Positions 44,485-53,305 of a stretch of DNA of 64,000 nucleotides are shown here, one piece after another. Under the pieces are notes generated by a model. The model saw nothing but the letters and a program-made list of their open reading frames with translations, was not told the DNA's origin and made no database searches. Every line of letters begins with the position of its first letter. Position 1 is the stretch's first letter. This DNA is from Rhizobium sp. WYJ-E13 (GTDB lineage Bacteria; Pseudomonadota; Alphaproteobacteria; Rhizobiales; Rhizobiaceae): positions 3,189,501-3,253,500 of the forward strand of contig NZ_CP076853.1 in the NCBI RefSeq assembly GCF_018987265.1, read 5' to 3'. The position numbers were made by a program, and so were the translations under genes.

Positions 44485-44579
44485 CAATGACTTAGCGCTC
44501 CCTTTTTTCTCCCTATAAACTTCTGTTATCCGGGTTCTATATTATCAATTCTGCCGGGTTTCATTGTGGAGAGAACGAG

Positions 44580-45605
44580 ATGAGCGAACGACTGGAAGAC
44601 ATTGCAGTGAAGATGGTTGCGGGTGGTCGAGGCCTGCTTGCAGCCGATGAATCGACCGCTACCATCAAGAAGCGTTTCGATGCGATCAATCTTGAATCGA
44701 CCGAGACCAGCCGGCGCGATTATCGCGAGATGCTCTTCCGCTCCGACGAAGCGATGAAGAAGTACATCTCCGGCGTCATTCTTTACGAGGAAACCCTTTT
44801 CCAGAAGGCCGCCGACGGCACGCCTTTCGTTGACATCATCAAGGCTGCCGACAGCATTCCAGGCATCAAGGTCGATATCGGCGCCAAGCCGATGGCCAAG
44901 TTCCCCGGCGAAACCATCACCGAAGGCCTCGACGGCCTCGCAGACCGCCTCGCCAAATATTACGAAGCCGGCGCCCGTTTCGCCAAGTGGCGCGGCGTTA
45001 TCGCCATCTCTGAGACCCTGCCGAGCCGCGGCTCCGTGCGTGCCAATGCCCAGGCGCTGGCGCGCTATGCAGCGCTCTGCCAGGAGGCCAGGATCGTGCC
45101 GATCGTCGAGCCGGAATGCCTGATGGACGGCAAGCCGGGCGACCACAATATCGATCGTTGCGCCGAAGTGACCGAGGCCACCCTGCGCATCGTGTTCGAG
45201 GAACTCGCCGACGCCCGCGTCAGCCTCGAAGGCATGATCCTCAAGCCGAACATGGTCATCGACGGCAAGAATGCCCGCAAGGCTTCCGTCGCCGAGGTTG
45301 CCGAGCGCACCGTGCAGGTTCTGAAGCGCACGGTTCCGTCAGCCGTTCCTGGCATCGCCTTCCTCTCCGGCGGCCAGACGACGGAAGAAGCGACCGCCCA
45401 TCTCTCCGCGATCAATTCCGGCTACGAGCTGCCTTGGTTTGTCACCTTCTCCTATGGCCGCGCCCTGCAGGACAGCGCGCTAAAGGCCTGGAACGGCAAG
45501 CAGGGAAACGTCGCTGCCGGCCAGCGCGAATTTGCGCACCGCGCCGAAATGAACAGCCTCGCCGCCAAGGGCAACTGGAAGGCCGAGCTCGAAAAGGCTG
45601 CATAA
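44580..45605 (+). CDS. fbaB: Class I fructose-bisphosphate aldolase
   Basis: 341 aa, the eukaryote-like Schiff-base class I enzyme. GGRGLLAADESTATIKKRF (about 15-33), KWRGVIAISE (about 138-147), IVPIVEPECLMDG (about 170-182), the Schiff-base lysine block GMILKPNMVIDG (about 217-228) and FLSGGQTTEEATAHLSAIN (about 261-279) are all visible. It interconverts fructose 1,6-bisphosphate with the two triose phosphates and forms part of the glycolytic/gluconeogenic cluster. Upstream it has the 27-bp palindrome, suggesting its own regulation. Ends at a strong terminator. Confidence 0.95.
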   Translation: MSERLEDIAVKMVAGGRGLLAADESTATIKKRFDAINLESTETSRRDYREMLFRSDEAMKKYISGVILYEETLFQKAADGTPFVDIIKAADSIPGIKVDIGAKPMAKFPGETITEGLDGLADRLAKYYEAGARFAKWRGVIAISETLPSRGSVRANAQALARYAALCQEARIVPIVEPECLMDGKPGDHNIDRCAEVTEATLRIVFEELADARVSLEGMILKPNMVIDGKNARKASVAEVAERTVQVLKRTVPSAVPGIAFLSGGQTTEEATAHLSAINSGYELPWFVTFSYGRALQDSALKAWNGKQGNVAAGQREFAHRAEMNSLAAKGNWKAELEKAA

Positions 45606-45631
45606 GCCTTTTGATATTTGAGAAAATAAGG

Positions 45632-45664
45632 CAGGCGGCGAACATCTTCGCCGCCTGTTTTATT
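45632..45664 (+). terminator. Rho-independent terminator of fba
   Basis: Stem CAGGCGGCGAA (45632-45642) with TTCGCCGCCTG (45647-45657), CATC loop, followed by TTTTATTTG. It begins 27 bp after the fba stop. Confidence 0.9.
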
Positions 45665-45766
45665 TGCACCTGCGTATCACGATGGCAATTTGTCATGGCG
45701 ACAAGATAATCCTTCGCCACAACCGCGGGCCTCGCTAATAATGGCGCCTCCACCATCGGAGTTGTC

Positions 45767-46687
45767 ATGAACAACCTGTCTTACACCACCGTCGACGTTT
45801 TCACTTCCACCCGCTTCGAAGGCAACCCGCTCGCGGTCATGGCCGACGCAAGGGACCTCAGCGACGCGGCAATGCAGAAGATCGCCGCCGAGTTCGGCTA
45901 TTCCGAAGTCACCTTCGTACTGCCACCAGAGAACCTCGAAAACACGGCAAGAGTGCGCATCTTCACGCCGACGATGGAAGTGCCGTTCGCCGGACATCCC
46001 AATGTAGGCACCGCCTTTGTTCTCGGCCGGCAGAGCGAGATCTTCGGCCGCCCCATCGGCGACAAGCTGCGGTTCGAGGAGAAGGCCGGTCTCGTGGAAG
46101 TCGCCCTGCAGCGCCGCGAGGGCCGCGTCACCGCAGCGACGATCCGTGCGCCGCGGCCGCTTGAAATAGGAGACACGATACCCGAGGCAGTCATTGCAAG
46201 CTGCGTCTCCATCGACCCGGCCTCAATCCGCAAAAACACCCATGCTCCGGTCTTTGCATCGGTCGGTCTGAACTTCGCCGTCTCAGAACTCGAAAGCCTT
46301 GAGGCTCTCGCCGCGGCAAGCCCGAACCTCAACGGCTTCCAGGCAGCGGCCAGCACCACAACCGGCAGCCATGATTTCTCCCTGTTCCTCTACGTCCGTC
46401 CCACAGCTGCACCCTGGAAGATCCGCGCCCGCATGTTCGCGCCGCTGGACAATGTCATCGAGGATCCGGCGACCGGCAGCGCATCGGCAGCCCTTTGCGC
46501 CTACCTCGTCTCGTTGCGTCCGGAGGCTGACATCAACCAGCACATAACGATCGAGCAGGGCGTCGAAATGGGCCGGCGCAGCGTCATCGAGCTGGATGTC
46601 GTCAAGAAGGCCGGCACAGTGACCGATGTGACGATTTCGGGAAGCTGCGTGCCCGTCATGCAAGGCGAGATCATCCTGCAGGACTGA
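45767..46687 (+). CDS. PhzF-family isomerase
   Basis: 306 aa, preceded by GGAG. Diaminopimelate-epimerase-like fold: YTTVDVFTSTRFEGNPLAVMADARDLS (about 4-30) with the PhzF motif FxGNPxAV, EFGYSEVTFVLPP (about 44-56; catalytic Glu), and TPTMEVPFAGHPNVGTAFVL (about 66-85) plus DPATGSASAALCAYLV (about 235-250). Family members isomerise small aromatic acids, but no phenazine genes are near, so the substrate is unknown. Only 9 bp separate its stop from the CTAG target duplication of the first insertion element. Confidence 0.92.
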   Translation: MNNLSYTTVDVFTSTRFEGNPLAVMADARDLSDAAMQKIAAEFGYSEVTFVLPPENLENTARVRIFTPTMEVPFAGHPNVGTAFVLGRQSEIFGRPIGDKLRFEEKAGLVEVALQRREGRVTAATIRAPRPLEIGDTIPEAVIASCVSIDPASIRKNTHAPVFASVGLNFAVSELESLEALAAASPNLNGFQAAASTTTGSHDFSLFLYVRPTAAPWKIRARMFAPLDNVIEDPATGSASAALCAYLVSLRPEADINQHITIEQGVEMGRRSVIELDVVKKAGTVTDVTISGSCVPVMQGEIILQD

Positions 46688-46700
46688 ACCTGCGACCTAG

Positions 46701-48130
46701 TACTACAGTTGCGTTTGATGCCTTGCTTTGTAGTGAGAAAGCATTGCGGATGCTTGATGCCTGCGTCGCCAGAGTGACCATGCCAAGATGAGGCGAACTC
46801 TAATCGGGGGCTGTAGCAGGAGGCGTTTGATCAGATAGCGGATCTCTGCGACGCTGGGCACGAAGGCCATGGTGTTGGTCAGGCGGCGATTGGCGGGTTT
46901 GGACTCGTTTCGTTCGGTTTGCCAGCAGCGGTGCGGCGTAGATCGGCGCCGAGTTTGGCGAGGAATGCAGCGGCTGCCATGACGAGCGTCATGTGCCGCT
47001 TCCAAGCATGCCAGGATCGCGCTTCGCAATGATCCAGGCCGAGATCGTCCTTCGCACGCTGGAAGCATTCTTCCACGGTCCAACGCAGCCCGGCAGCGCC
47101 CGCCAATTCGCTCAATTCGGTACCGGCGGGCGCAAAGACAAAGTAATAGGCGCGCGCATCGGGTTCGCGTCGGCTGCGCCGGATCAGAAGCCAGCGCTCC
47201 CATTGTGGATCCGGGCGAGAGCTGAGAGGAATACGGGCCCAATCATAAAGCCGAAGACCCTTGGCACCTTCGCCTGCTGCATGGCTCTGCCAAACCTCCG
47301 GTTTCAACTCATCAGCCATCGTTTCGGGATCGGTCTGCTCGATCCCTTGCTCACGCACAAAGCGCAGGCATTGATTGGAGCGCACTGCCAGAACATAAGG
47401 CTGGCCACGGCTTTCCAGCATCCGGCGCAGCTTGGAATCCGAACCATAAAGCGCATCCGCCAATACCCAGGCACAAGGCACGCCGGCATCCAGCGCATCG
47501 GCAATGAGCTTGGCTGCAATGGCCGGTTTGGTCGCGAAGGCTTGGGACTGGGGGACGTGAGCCGAAGCACGGCGGGCTTCATCCTCGGCCCACTCCTTCG
47601 GTAGATAAAGTTGCCGATCGATCAGGGTCTGACCGTAGCGGCTTGCATAGGCAAGGAAAACACCGATCTGACAGTTCTCGATCCGGCCGGCCGTGCCGGA
47701 ATATTGTCGTGCGACACCGACTGAATGGGCGCCTTTCTTCAGGAAGCCGGTCTCATCGACCACAAGAACGCCGTCCGCGTCACCGAGAGACTCTATTGCA
47801 TAAGCGCGAACCGTATCGCGCAATGCGTCAGCATCCCAATGGCTGCGCCCCAGCAGCGATTGCATCCGATAAGGGCGCTCCAGTCCTGCCTGTTCCGCCA
47901 TCAGCCAGCCAGTCTTGCGCTCTACTCCCGACAACAACCCATCCAGAAAGGCACCGCACGATGCGCGCAATTCTCGGCGACCAAAGACCGAGCCCAACCG
48001 CACCTTCAAGGCATCGAGCTCACGATGCCACGCCAGAACCGACCCGGACCAACCCGCAACCGACATTGAACTTCCCTCCCGCCAAATGCGGGAAGTGAAT
48101 CATGACTTCCGGTAAACCGCAACTGTAGTA
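46701..48130 (-). mobile_element. IS701-family insertion sequence, copy 1 (1430 bp)
   Basis: Left end TACTACAGTTGCG (46701-46713) and right end CGCAACTGTAGTA (48118-48130) are terminal inverted repeats. The element is bounded by the 4-bp direct repeat CTAG at 46697-46700 and 48131-48134, which fits the YTAR target duplication of IS701 elements. It holds one transposase gene on the minus strand; 178 bp between the left end and the transposase stop are non-coding. The right repeat has one extra C compared with copy 2, otherwise the copies look the same. It separates phzF from the small membrane protein gene. Confidence 0.95.
46879..48066 (-). CDS. IS701-family DDE transposase, copy 1
   Basis: 395 aa. 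Catalytic context: DGVLVVDETGFLKKGAHSVGVARQYSGT (first Asp about 103), WVLADALYGSDSKLRRML (second Asp about 200) and WTVEECFQRAKDDLGLDHCEARSWHAWKRHM (Glu about 332). The frame is intact, so the element may be active. GGGAGGGAA upstream of the start is a good ribosome site. The protein is identical to that of copy 2 (55093-56280). Confidence 0.96.
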   Translation of the reverse strand: MSVAGWSGSVLAWHRELDALKVRLGSVFGRRELRASCGAFLDGLLSGVERKTGWLMAEQAGLERPYRMQSLLGRSHWDADALRDTVRAYAIESLGDADGVLVVDETGFLKKGAHSVGVARQYSGTAGRIENCQIGVFLAYASRYGQTLIDRQLYLPKEWAEDEARRASAHVPQSQAFATKPAIAAKLIADALDAGVPCAWVLADALYGSDSKLRRMLESRGQPYVLAVRSNQCLRFVREQGIEQTDPETMADELKPEVWQSHAAGEGAKGLRLYDWARIPLSSRPDPQWERWLLIRRSRREPDARAYYFVFAPAGTELSELAGAAGLRWTVEECFQRAKDDLGLDHCEARSWHAWKRHMTLVMAAAAFLAKLGADLRRTAAGKPNETSPNPPIAA

Positions 48131-48295
48131 CTAGATCACAAAGTCGCGCGCCAGCAGCGCCACAGCCCAAATGGCAAAGGCAATCAGCGCGATCTTCCAG
48201 AAATCCATCCGGCGGCGCAGCCCCGGATAGCCGAGCGGCTTGATGATCTGGATTGCCATGGCAAGGATGAGCAGCAACGCTATCAACTTTGTCAT
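48131..48295 (-). CDS. Small two-helix membrane protein; stop codon lies in the IS target site
   Basis: 54 aa from ATG 48295 (MTKLIALLLILAMAIQIIKPLGYPGLRRRMDFWKIALIAFAIWAVALLARDFVI described by segments: helix 1 about residues 3-18, Arg-rich turn 26-29, helix 2 about 32-50). No known domain. Its TAG stop is the complement of 48131-48133, that is part of the CTAG duplicated by the insertion element, so the coding sequence is just preserved. Before insertion it was convergent with phzF with about 10 bp between stops. Function unknown. Confidence 0.65.
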   Translation of the reverse strand: MTKLIALLLILAMAIQIIKPLGYPGLRRRMDFWKIALIAFAIWAVALLARDFVI

Positions 48296-48470
48296 GGCTT
48301 TATTTTTTCCATTTATCAGAATGTCACAGGACGGACATTTTTTCACGCGAACAGAGAATATCTACTCGCCGTAAAGGCATTCCGGGACACAATCAACATT
48401 CTTATGGACTGGGCAGATACAGGTCTCGCCTTATGTCCTTTTTCAAAGCGAACACGCCGAGTCTGGGGAT

Positions 48471-49751
48471 ATGACAAGAAATCTGCTGTCCGTCGCTGCG
48501 CTGCTCTTTGGCACGCTCTTCCTCTTCATGGGCAACGGATTGCAGGGCATTCTGCTTCCCGTGCGCGGAAATCTCGAAGGTTATGCCACGACGACGCTCG
48601 GCCTGCTCGGCACGTCCTGGGCGGCGGGCTTCGTCATCGGCTGCCTGGTGGCCCCGAAATTGGTGCGGCGTGTCGGCCATGTGCGCGCCTTCTCCGGCTT
48701 CATCGCCATCATTGCCATCATCGCGCTCGTGAGCGGCATCATCATCGATCCGTTCTGGTGGGTCGTCCTGCGCGCCGTCACCGGTTTCTCGACCGCCGGC
48801 ACCTCGATGATCATCGAAAGCTGGCTGAACGAGCGGGCGAACAATGAAAGCCGCGGCGCGATCTTCTCGCTCTATATCGGCATCACCCTGCTCGGCGTCG
48901 TCGGCGGCCAGTTGATGATCCCGCTGGAAGACGTGCGCACGCCGGTGCTCTTCATGATCTGCGGCATTTTCTACTGTATTGCCATGCTGCCGACGACGCT
49001 GTCGACCGCCGCCTCGCCGCAGCCGCTGAAGGCCGTAAAACTCGATCTGCCGGCGCTCTACCGCAATTCGCCCGTCTCCTGCCTTGGCATCCTGCTCGTC
49101 GGCATCGCCAACGGCGCCTATGGTACGCTCGGCGCCGTCTTCGGTGCGGGTGCCGGCCTCTCCGATACCGCGATTGCTGTCATGATGAGTGCCACCATCT
49201 TTGCCGGCGCCATAATGCAGCTTCCGGCCGGGCGCCTCTCCGACCGTATCGACCGTCGTTATGTATTGGCCGCCATGTCGGCCATCGCAGCCCTTGCCGG
49301 CCTCCTGATTTTCGTGCTGCACCCCTCGTCCCCTACCTTCCTGATCGGCCTCGTAATCCTCTACGGTGCCGTCGCCAATACGCTCTATCCGATCGCCGTC
49401 GCCCATGCGAACGACTTTGCCGCATCGGAGGATTTCGTGAAGGTCTCGGGCGGCCTGCTGCTTCTCTACGGTATCGGCACCGTCATCGGCCCGACGATCG
49501 GAGGTCCGGTCATGTCGGTCATCAGCCCGCACGCACTCTTCCTGGTGACGGCGCTCGCCCATCTTCTGATCACCGGTTATGCCATCGTCAGGAGCCGCAT
49601 TCGTGCAGCCATTCCTGCGAGTGACCGCGATGCCTATACGACGATCCCGACCGCAACATCTCCTACGCTCACGCCGCAAAGCATGTCGCTTGCTGATCCC
49701 GGCTCCAACAAGCCTCCCGAAAGCGGCAATCCTGCTGTAAAGTTCGGCTGA
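48471..49751 (+). CDS. MFS transporter (YcaD-like)
   Basis: 426 aa. Twelve predicted membrane helices (residues about 5-380) and a Ser/Pro-rich cytoplasmic tail (about 385-426). Motifs: GTLFLFMGNGLQGILLPVRGNLEGY (helix 1 region), GFVIGCLVAPKLVRRVGHVRAF (about 53-74; MFS motif A-like) and GTSMIIESWLNERANNESRGAIFSLY (about 109-134), typical of the YcaD branch. Substrate unknown. It is divergent from the small membrane protein gene. Confidence 0.88.
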   Translation: MTRNLLSVAALLFGTLFLFMGNGLQGILLPVRGNLEGYATTTLGLLGTSWAAGFVIGCLVAPKLVRRVGHVRAFSGFIAIIAIIALVSGIIIDPFWWVVLRAVTGFSTAGTSMIIESWLNERANNESRGAIFSLYIGITLLGVVGGQLMIPLEDVRTPVLFMICGIFYCIAMLPTTLSTAASPQPLKAVKLDLPALYRNSPVSCLGILLVGIANGAYGTLGAVFGAGAGLSDTAIAVMMSATIFAGAIMQLPAGRLSDRIDRRYVLAAMSAIAALAGLLIFVLHPSSPTFLIGLVILYGAVANTLYPIAVAHANDFAASEDFVKVSGGLLLLYGIGTVIGPTIGGPVMSVISPHALFLVTALAHLLITGYAIVRSRIRAAIPASDRDAYTTIPTATSPTLTPQSMSLADPGSNKPPESGNPAVKFG

Positions 49752-49870
49752 CAAACTGAAGCATGTTGCGCAAAACTGTGCAGCGGTTTTGCGCGAGATG
49801 CATGAAACCAGGACTTAAAGCGTGAAAGCGAATCCTGGAGATCGCGACACGGCTTAAAGGAGGAGCGACG

Positions 49871-50062
49871 ATGAGCTTCATTGATGATGACAGGCCGCAG
49901 AAGAAGACTGCACACGAGATCGGCTCCGATCTCTCCATGCTTTCGGTGGACGAGCTGAAGGCGCGTGTGGAACTCCTGAAAACCGAGATCGCGCGGCTCG
50001 AAGCCGAGGCCGCCAAGAAGGCGTCCGGCCGGATTGCAGCCGAAGGCCTTTTCCGATCATAA
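49871..50062 (+). CDS. DUF1192-family small protein
   Basis: 63 aa, preceded by AGGAG. MSFIDDDRPQKKTAHEIG leads to a coiled-coil stretch LSMLSVDELKARVELLKTEIARLEAEAAKKASGRIAAEGLFRS. The pattern is that of the alphaproteobacterial DUF1192 proteins, which commonly lie close to the rcdA-like (DUF1465) gene as here. Function unknown. Confidence 0.88.
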   Translation: MSFIDDDRPQKKTAHEIGSDLSMLSVDELKARVELLKTEIARLEAEAAKKASGRIAAEGLFRS

Positions 50063-50124
50063 GACTGCGAATAGGCAAATATTGCTTCAAAATTACTTGT
50101 CGTAAGTCTTAAATTGGGACGATA

Positions 50125-50139
50125 TTAATAAAAAATTAA
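50125..50139. promoter_or_regulatory. CtrA box-like site (upstream copy)
   Basis: TTAA-TAAAAAA-TTAA matches the full CtrA consensus TTAA-N7-TTAA. It lies in very AT-rich sequence, so chance is more likely than for the second site. Confidence 0.4.
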
Positions 50140-50237
50140 GCTTTATAAGATATTACTCGTACCGTTCAGATCTTTCTGGACCTCAGACAGTTTTCCAAGC
50201 GGTGAATTGGTCTGATTTTTCTCCCTGTTTTACCTTG

Positions 50238-50265
50238 AGAGCCGCTTTTGCGGCTCTTCTTTTTT
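50238..50265 (+). terminator. Rho-independent terminator between DUF1192 gene and rcdA
   Basis: Stem AGAGCCGC (50238-50245) with GCGGCTCT (50250-50257), TTTT loop, followed by TCTTTTTTG. It is 175 bp after the DUF1192 stop, so it may end a separate short transcript started in the AT-rich part. Confidence 0.85.
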
Positions 50266-50300
50266 GCGCTGCCCTACTCCTTTCCACGAAACTGTGGAGA

Positions 50301-50315
50301 TTAACCTTTTCTTAA
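50301..50315. promoter_or_regulatory. CtrA-binding box upstream of rcdA
   Basis: TTAA-CCTTTTC-TTAA is a perfect full CtrA site, 122 bp upstream of the rcdA start and behind the terminator. In Caulobacter rcdA belongs to the CtrA regulon and RcdA helps destroy CtrA, so the site fits a feedback loop. Confidence 0.65.
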
Positions 50316-50436
50316 GAAACGGCTTGCGCATTTGGGCTAAAGATACCATCTTGAAATCATAAAGACCGGCGTGGGAAACTTTTCCACGAAAACCGGCGTT
50401 ACCTGATAGTAGATGCGTGCAACAGGGATTCTTTAG

Positions 50437-50952
50437 ATGTCGGAACTTGGATTGAACACAATCAGTTTTGCGGGCCGCGCTGCCGCATCTTCACAGTTCA
50501 AGACGCTGTATGCTGAGGGCATGTCGCTGGTCGAAGAAACCGCATCCTACCTCGACGGCCAGGGCCGCGCAGCCTCCAAGGTGCTGCCGCGCATGGCCTC
50601 GGTCCTTTATGCAGCTGAATCGATGCGCCTGACCACCCGCCTCATGCAGATGGCTTCCTGGCTGCTGCTACAGCGCGCCGTCAACAATGGCGAAATGTCC
50701 CGCGATCAGGTTCTGGCCGAGAAGAACAAGGTTCGCCTCGACGGCTTTAACGTCGACCGCAATGCTCCTGGCTGGGGCGACCTGCCGGAATCCTTCCGCG
50801 ATCTGGTCGAGCGTTCGCTTCGCCTGCAGAACCGCATTGCCCTGCTCGACCGCGAGATCTATCGCCCTGCCGAAGCTGCGATCGTTCCGGACAATCAGAA
50901 CAGCGTCCAGGCTCAGCTTTCCCTGCTGCAGACGGCCTTCGGCAACAACTGA
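50437..50952 (+). CDS. rcdA: DUF1465 / RcdA-like regulator of CtrA degradation
   Basis: 171 aa, all-helical. SSQFKTLYAEGMSLVEETASYLDGQGRAASKVLPRMASVLYAAESMRLTTRLMQMASWLLLQRAV (about 18-82) is the DUF1465 core; the Caulobacter member RcdA is an adaptor that, with CpdR and PopA, brings CtrA to the ClpXP protease at the cell-cycle transition. The tail (about 150-171) is flexible. A ribosome site AGGGA lies about 9 nt upstream. A perfect CtrA box is in the promoter. The function is inferred from family and promoter; rhizobial members are less studied. Confidence 0.85.
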   Translation: MSELGLNTISFAGRAAASSQFKTLYAEGMSLVEETASYLDGQGRAASKVLPRMASVLYAAESMRLTTRLMQMASWLLLQRAVNNGEMSRDQVLAEKNKVRLDGFNVDRNAPGWGDLPESFRDLVERSLRLQNRIALLDREIYRPAEAAIVPDNQNSVQAQLSLLQTAFGNN

Positions 50953-50974
50953 TCTGGTATCATAGAATTTCATG

Positions 50975-51008
50975 AAAACCGGCGGCGGCAACGCGGCCGG
51001 TTTTTTGT
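50975..51008 (+). terminator. Rho-independent terminator of rcdA
   Basis: Stem AAAACCGGC (50975-50983) with GCCGGTTTT (50996-51004), followed by TTTG. It begins 22 bp after the rcdA stop. Confidence 0.82.
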
Positions 51009-51033
51009 TTGCTCACCAGGACAGGCCCGGAAA

Positions 51034-51063
51034 ACAAAAAGCCCGGCACGAAGCCGGGCTTTG
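51034..51063 (-). terminator. Rho-independent terminator of rpmE
   Basis: On the minus strand AAAGCCCGGC pairs with GCCGGGCTTT (plus coordinates 51038-51047 and 51053-51062), followed by TTGTTTTCC. It starts about 25 bp after the rpmE stop. Confidence 0.85.
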
Positions 51064-51087
51064 AATAGTCCGCCAAGCGGAAACGGA

Positions 51088-51309
51088 TTAGAGGCCGAGG
51101 CCGCCGAAACGCTTGTTGAACTTCGAAACACGGCCGCCGCGGTCCATGAGCTGCTGGTTGCCGCCAGTCCAGGCCGGGTGCGACTTGGAGTCGATTTCGA
51201 GATTCATGACAGCGCCTTCCGAACCCCAGGTCGAGCGGGTTTCGTACTCGGTGCCATCGGTCATGACTACCTTGATGACGTGGTAGTCGGGATGGATGCC
51301 TTCCTTCAT
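51088..51309 (-). CDS. rpmE: 50S ribosomal protein L31
   Basis: 73 aa, type without the CxxC zinc motif. [28 protein letters not shown] and the C-terminal [34 protein letters not shown] block are characteristic. It is single copy in most bacteria and important for ribosome function. Divergent from the ABC exporter gene, convergent with rcdA. It lies between the two insertion sequences. Confidence 0.97.
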   Translation of the reverse strand: MKEGIHPDYHVIKVVMTDGTEYETRSTWGSEGAVMNLEIDSKSHPAWTGGNQQLMDRGGRVSKFNKRFGGLGL

Positions 51310-51502
51310 GACAATCTTCCTGCGATGCCGGGGTTCAATTTGCCGCAGACAGTTGCGGCGAAAGAACCGATTGAATAAATGAAGCCGCAGTCGTGAAGGC
51401 TACGGCTTCCCATTAGGATGCGGTGCCTATACATGAAGGGCGCCGGGATAACAAGGGCCAAGGAGCCGCAATACGCGGTCTTTGAAGGCGATCGGAGATG
51501 AA

Positions 51503-53305
51503 TTGGCAGAGCAGGCAGAGCTTGGGGAAAAGAAGTCGCGTTCGCTGAAACCGCTCGGCAGGCTGACACCCTATGTGGTGCGCTATCGCGGTATGGTCGC
51601 GGGCGCGCTGATTTCGCTGGCGCTCGCCGCAATCACCTCGCTTGCCATCCCGCTTGCCGTACGCCGCATGATCGATCACGGCTTTACTCAGGCCGACGGC
51701 ACCTTCATCAACAGCTATTTCGCCATGTTGATGCTCATGGCCATGGTGCTCGCTGTCGCTAGCGCTCTTCGTTATTATTTCGTCATTAGCATCGGCGAAC
51801 GCATCGTTGCGGATCTGCGCCGCGATGTCTTTTCGCATGTCACACGGCTTTCGCCTTCCTTCTTTGACGTCAACCAATCGGGCGAGATCGTCTCGCGGCT
51901 GACGGCCGATACGACACAGATCAAATCCGCCGTCGGCGCCACGGCTTCCGTTGCGTTGCGCAACCTCATTCTCTGCATCGGCGCGCTCGGCATGATGATC
52001 GTCACCTCGCCGAAGCTTTCGAGCCTCGTCATCGTTGCGATCCCGGTCATTGTCTTTCCGCTGGTCGCCGGCGGCCGCTCGGTGCGCAAGCGCTCCCGTG
52101 CTGCACAGGATACGCTGGCAGAGGCCTCCGCCTTCGCCAATGAGACGATCGCGGCAACCCGCACTGTACAGGCCTTTAACGCCGAGATCGCAGCCGCCGA
52201 CCGTTACGGCTCGGCTGTCGAATCCGCCTATCAGGCCGCACGTTCCGCCGTATCCTCCCGAGCCCTGCTCACAGGCATTGCCATCACCCTGATCTTCGGC
52301 AGCGTGGTCGCCGTTCTCTGGTTTGGTGCCCATAGCGTTCTCGCCGGTACGCTCTCGGCCGGTACGCTCGGCCAATTCTTGCTCTATGCGGTCATCGCAG
52401 CCGGCTCGCTCGGCGCATTGTCGGAGGTCTGGGGCGAGCTTTCGCAAGCGGCAGGCGCGGCCGACCGCCTGACCGAGCTTCTGGACGAGGTTTCGCCGAT
52501 TGCTGCCCCTGTAGATCCGCAACCGCTTCCCTCGCCGGCACAGGGTCGGGTGGAATTCGACAGCGTGCATTTCGCCTATCCGTCCCGCCCCGGCAGATCG
52601 GCTCTGCATGGGCTGGATTTCAGAGTGCAGCCGGGGGAAACGGTCGCGATCGTCGGCGCCTCCGGTGCCGGCAAAAGCACCGTCTTTTCGCTCCTGCTGC
52701 GATTCTACGATCCGCAACAGGGCAGCGTGAGGATCGATGGGGTCGATGCCCGCCAAGCAGACCCGGATGCATTGCGCCAACGCATCGCCATCGTGCCGCA
52801 GGACGTCACCATCTTCGCAGCTTCGATCCACGACAACATCGCTTTCGGCGTTCAAGGTGCCACGCGTGAGCAGGTTCGCGCCGCCGCGATTGCGGCTCAA
52901 GCCGATGAATTCATCAACAGGCTGGAGAGGGATTACGACACCGAGGTCGGCGAACGCGGCGTCACTCTGTCCGGCGGCCAGCGCCAGCGCATCGCCATTG
53001 CCCGTGCGATCCTGAAGAACGCCCCCATCCTGCTTCTGGACGAAGCGACTTCGGCACTTGATGCCGAAAGCGAAACGCTGGTGCAGAAAGCCCTCGATGG
53101 CCTGATGCAGGGCCGCACCACCTTGGTGATCGCTCACCGCCTCGCCACCGTTTTGAAGGCCGACCGCATTCTCGTCATGGATCAGGGCCGCGTGGCGGAG
53201 GAAGGCACACATCAGAGCCTGATCCGCCAGGGCGGCATCTATGCGAAGCTCGCCCGCCTGCAATTCGATGCGGCCAATGAGGACGTCTTGGCCGCAGCCA
53301 AGTAG
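51503..53305 (+). CDS. ABC exporter, fused permease and ATPase (MsbA-related)
   Basis: 600 aa from a TTG at 51503 (LAEQAELGEKKSRS), chosen because GGAGA is 5 nt upstream; another TTG at 51482 adds 7 residues. Six membrane helices (about residues 30-310) are followed by the ATPase: Walker A GASGAGKST (about 392-400), Q-loop PQDVTIFAASI, signature LSGGQRQRIAIARA (about 491-504) and Walker B ILLLDEATSALDAES (about 509-523). It belongs to the MsbA-related half-transporters; a lipid or drug substrate is likely. Start codons are uncertain. Confidence 0.93.
   Translation: MAEQAELGEKKSRSLKPLGRLTPYVVRYRGMVAGALISLALAAITSLAIPLAVRRMIDHGFTQADGTFINSYFAMLMLMAMVLAVASALRYYFVISIGERIVADLRRDVFSHVTRLSPSFFDVNQSGEIVSRLTADTTQIKSAVGATASVALRNLILCIGALGMMIVTSPKLSSLVIVAIPVIVFPLVAGGRSVRKRSRAAQDTLAEASAFANETIAATRTVQAFNAEIAAADRYGSAVESAYQAARSAVSSRALLTGIAITLIFGSVVAVLWFGAHSVLAGTLSAGTLGQFLLYAVIAAGSLGALSEVWGELSQAAGAADRLTELLDEVSPIAAPVDPQPLPSPAQGRVEFDSVHFAYPSRPGRSALHGLDFRVQPGETVAIVGASGAGKSTVFSLLLRFYDPQQGSVRIDGVDARQADPDALRQRIAIVPQDVTIFAASIHDNIAFGVQGATREQVRAAAIAAQADEFINRLERDYDTEVGERGVTLSGGQRQRIAIARAILKNAPILLLDEATSALDAESETLVQKALDGLMQGRTTLVIAHRLATVLKADRILVMDQGRVAEEGTHQSLIRQGGIYAKLARLQFDAANEDVLAAAK

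Larger units (their letters stand above)
50063..50436. other. 374-bp intergenic region with CtrA boxes and a terminator before rcdA
   Basis: No gene is supported. The AT-rich first part contains a perfect TTAA-N7-TTAA at 50125-50139; a terminator stands at 50238-50265; a second perfect CtrA box is at 50301-50315. The stretch therefore combines the 3' end of the DUF1192 transcript and the rcdA promoter. A small RNA between the first box and the terminator (about 100-120 nt) cannot be excluded. Confidence 0.5.

Noticed and set aside
45767..46687. Phenazine or other secondary metabolite cluster based on the PhzF-like gene
   Set aside because: No other biosynthetic genes are near; PhzF-like isomerases are common as single genes.
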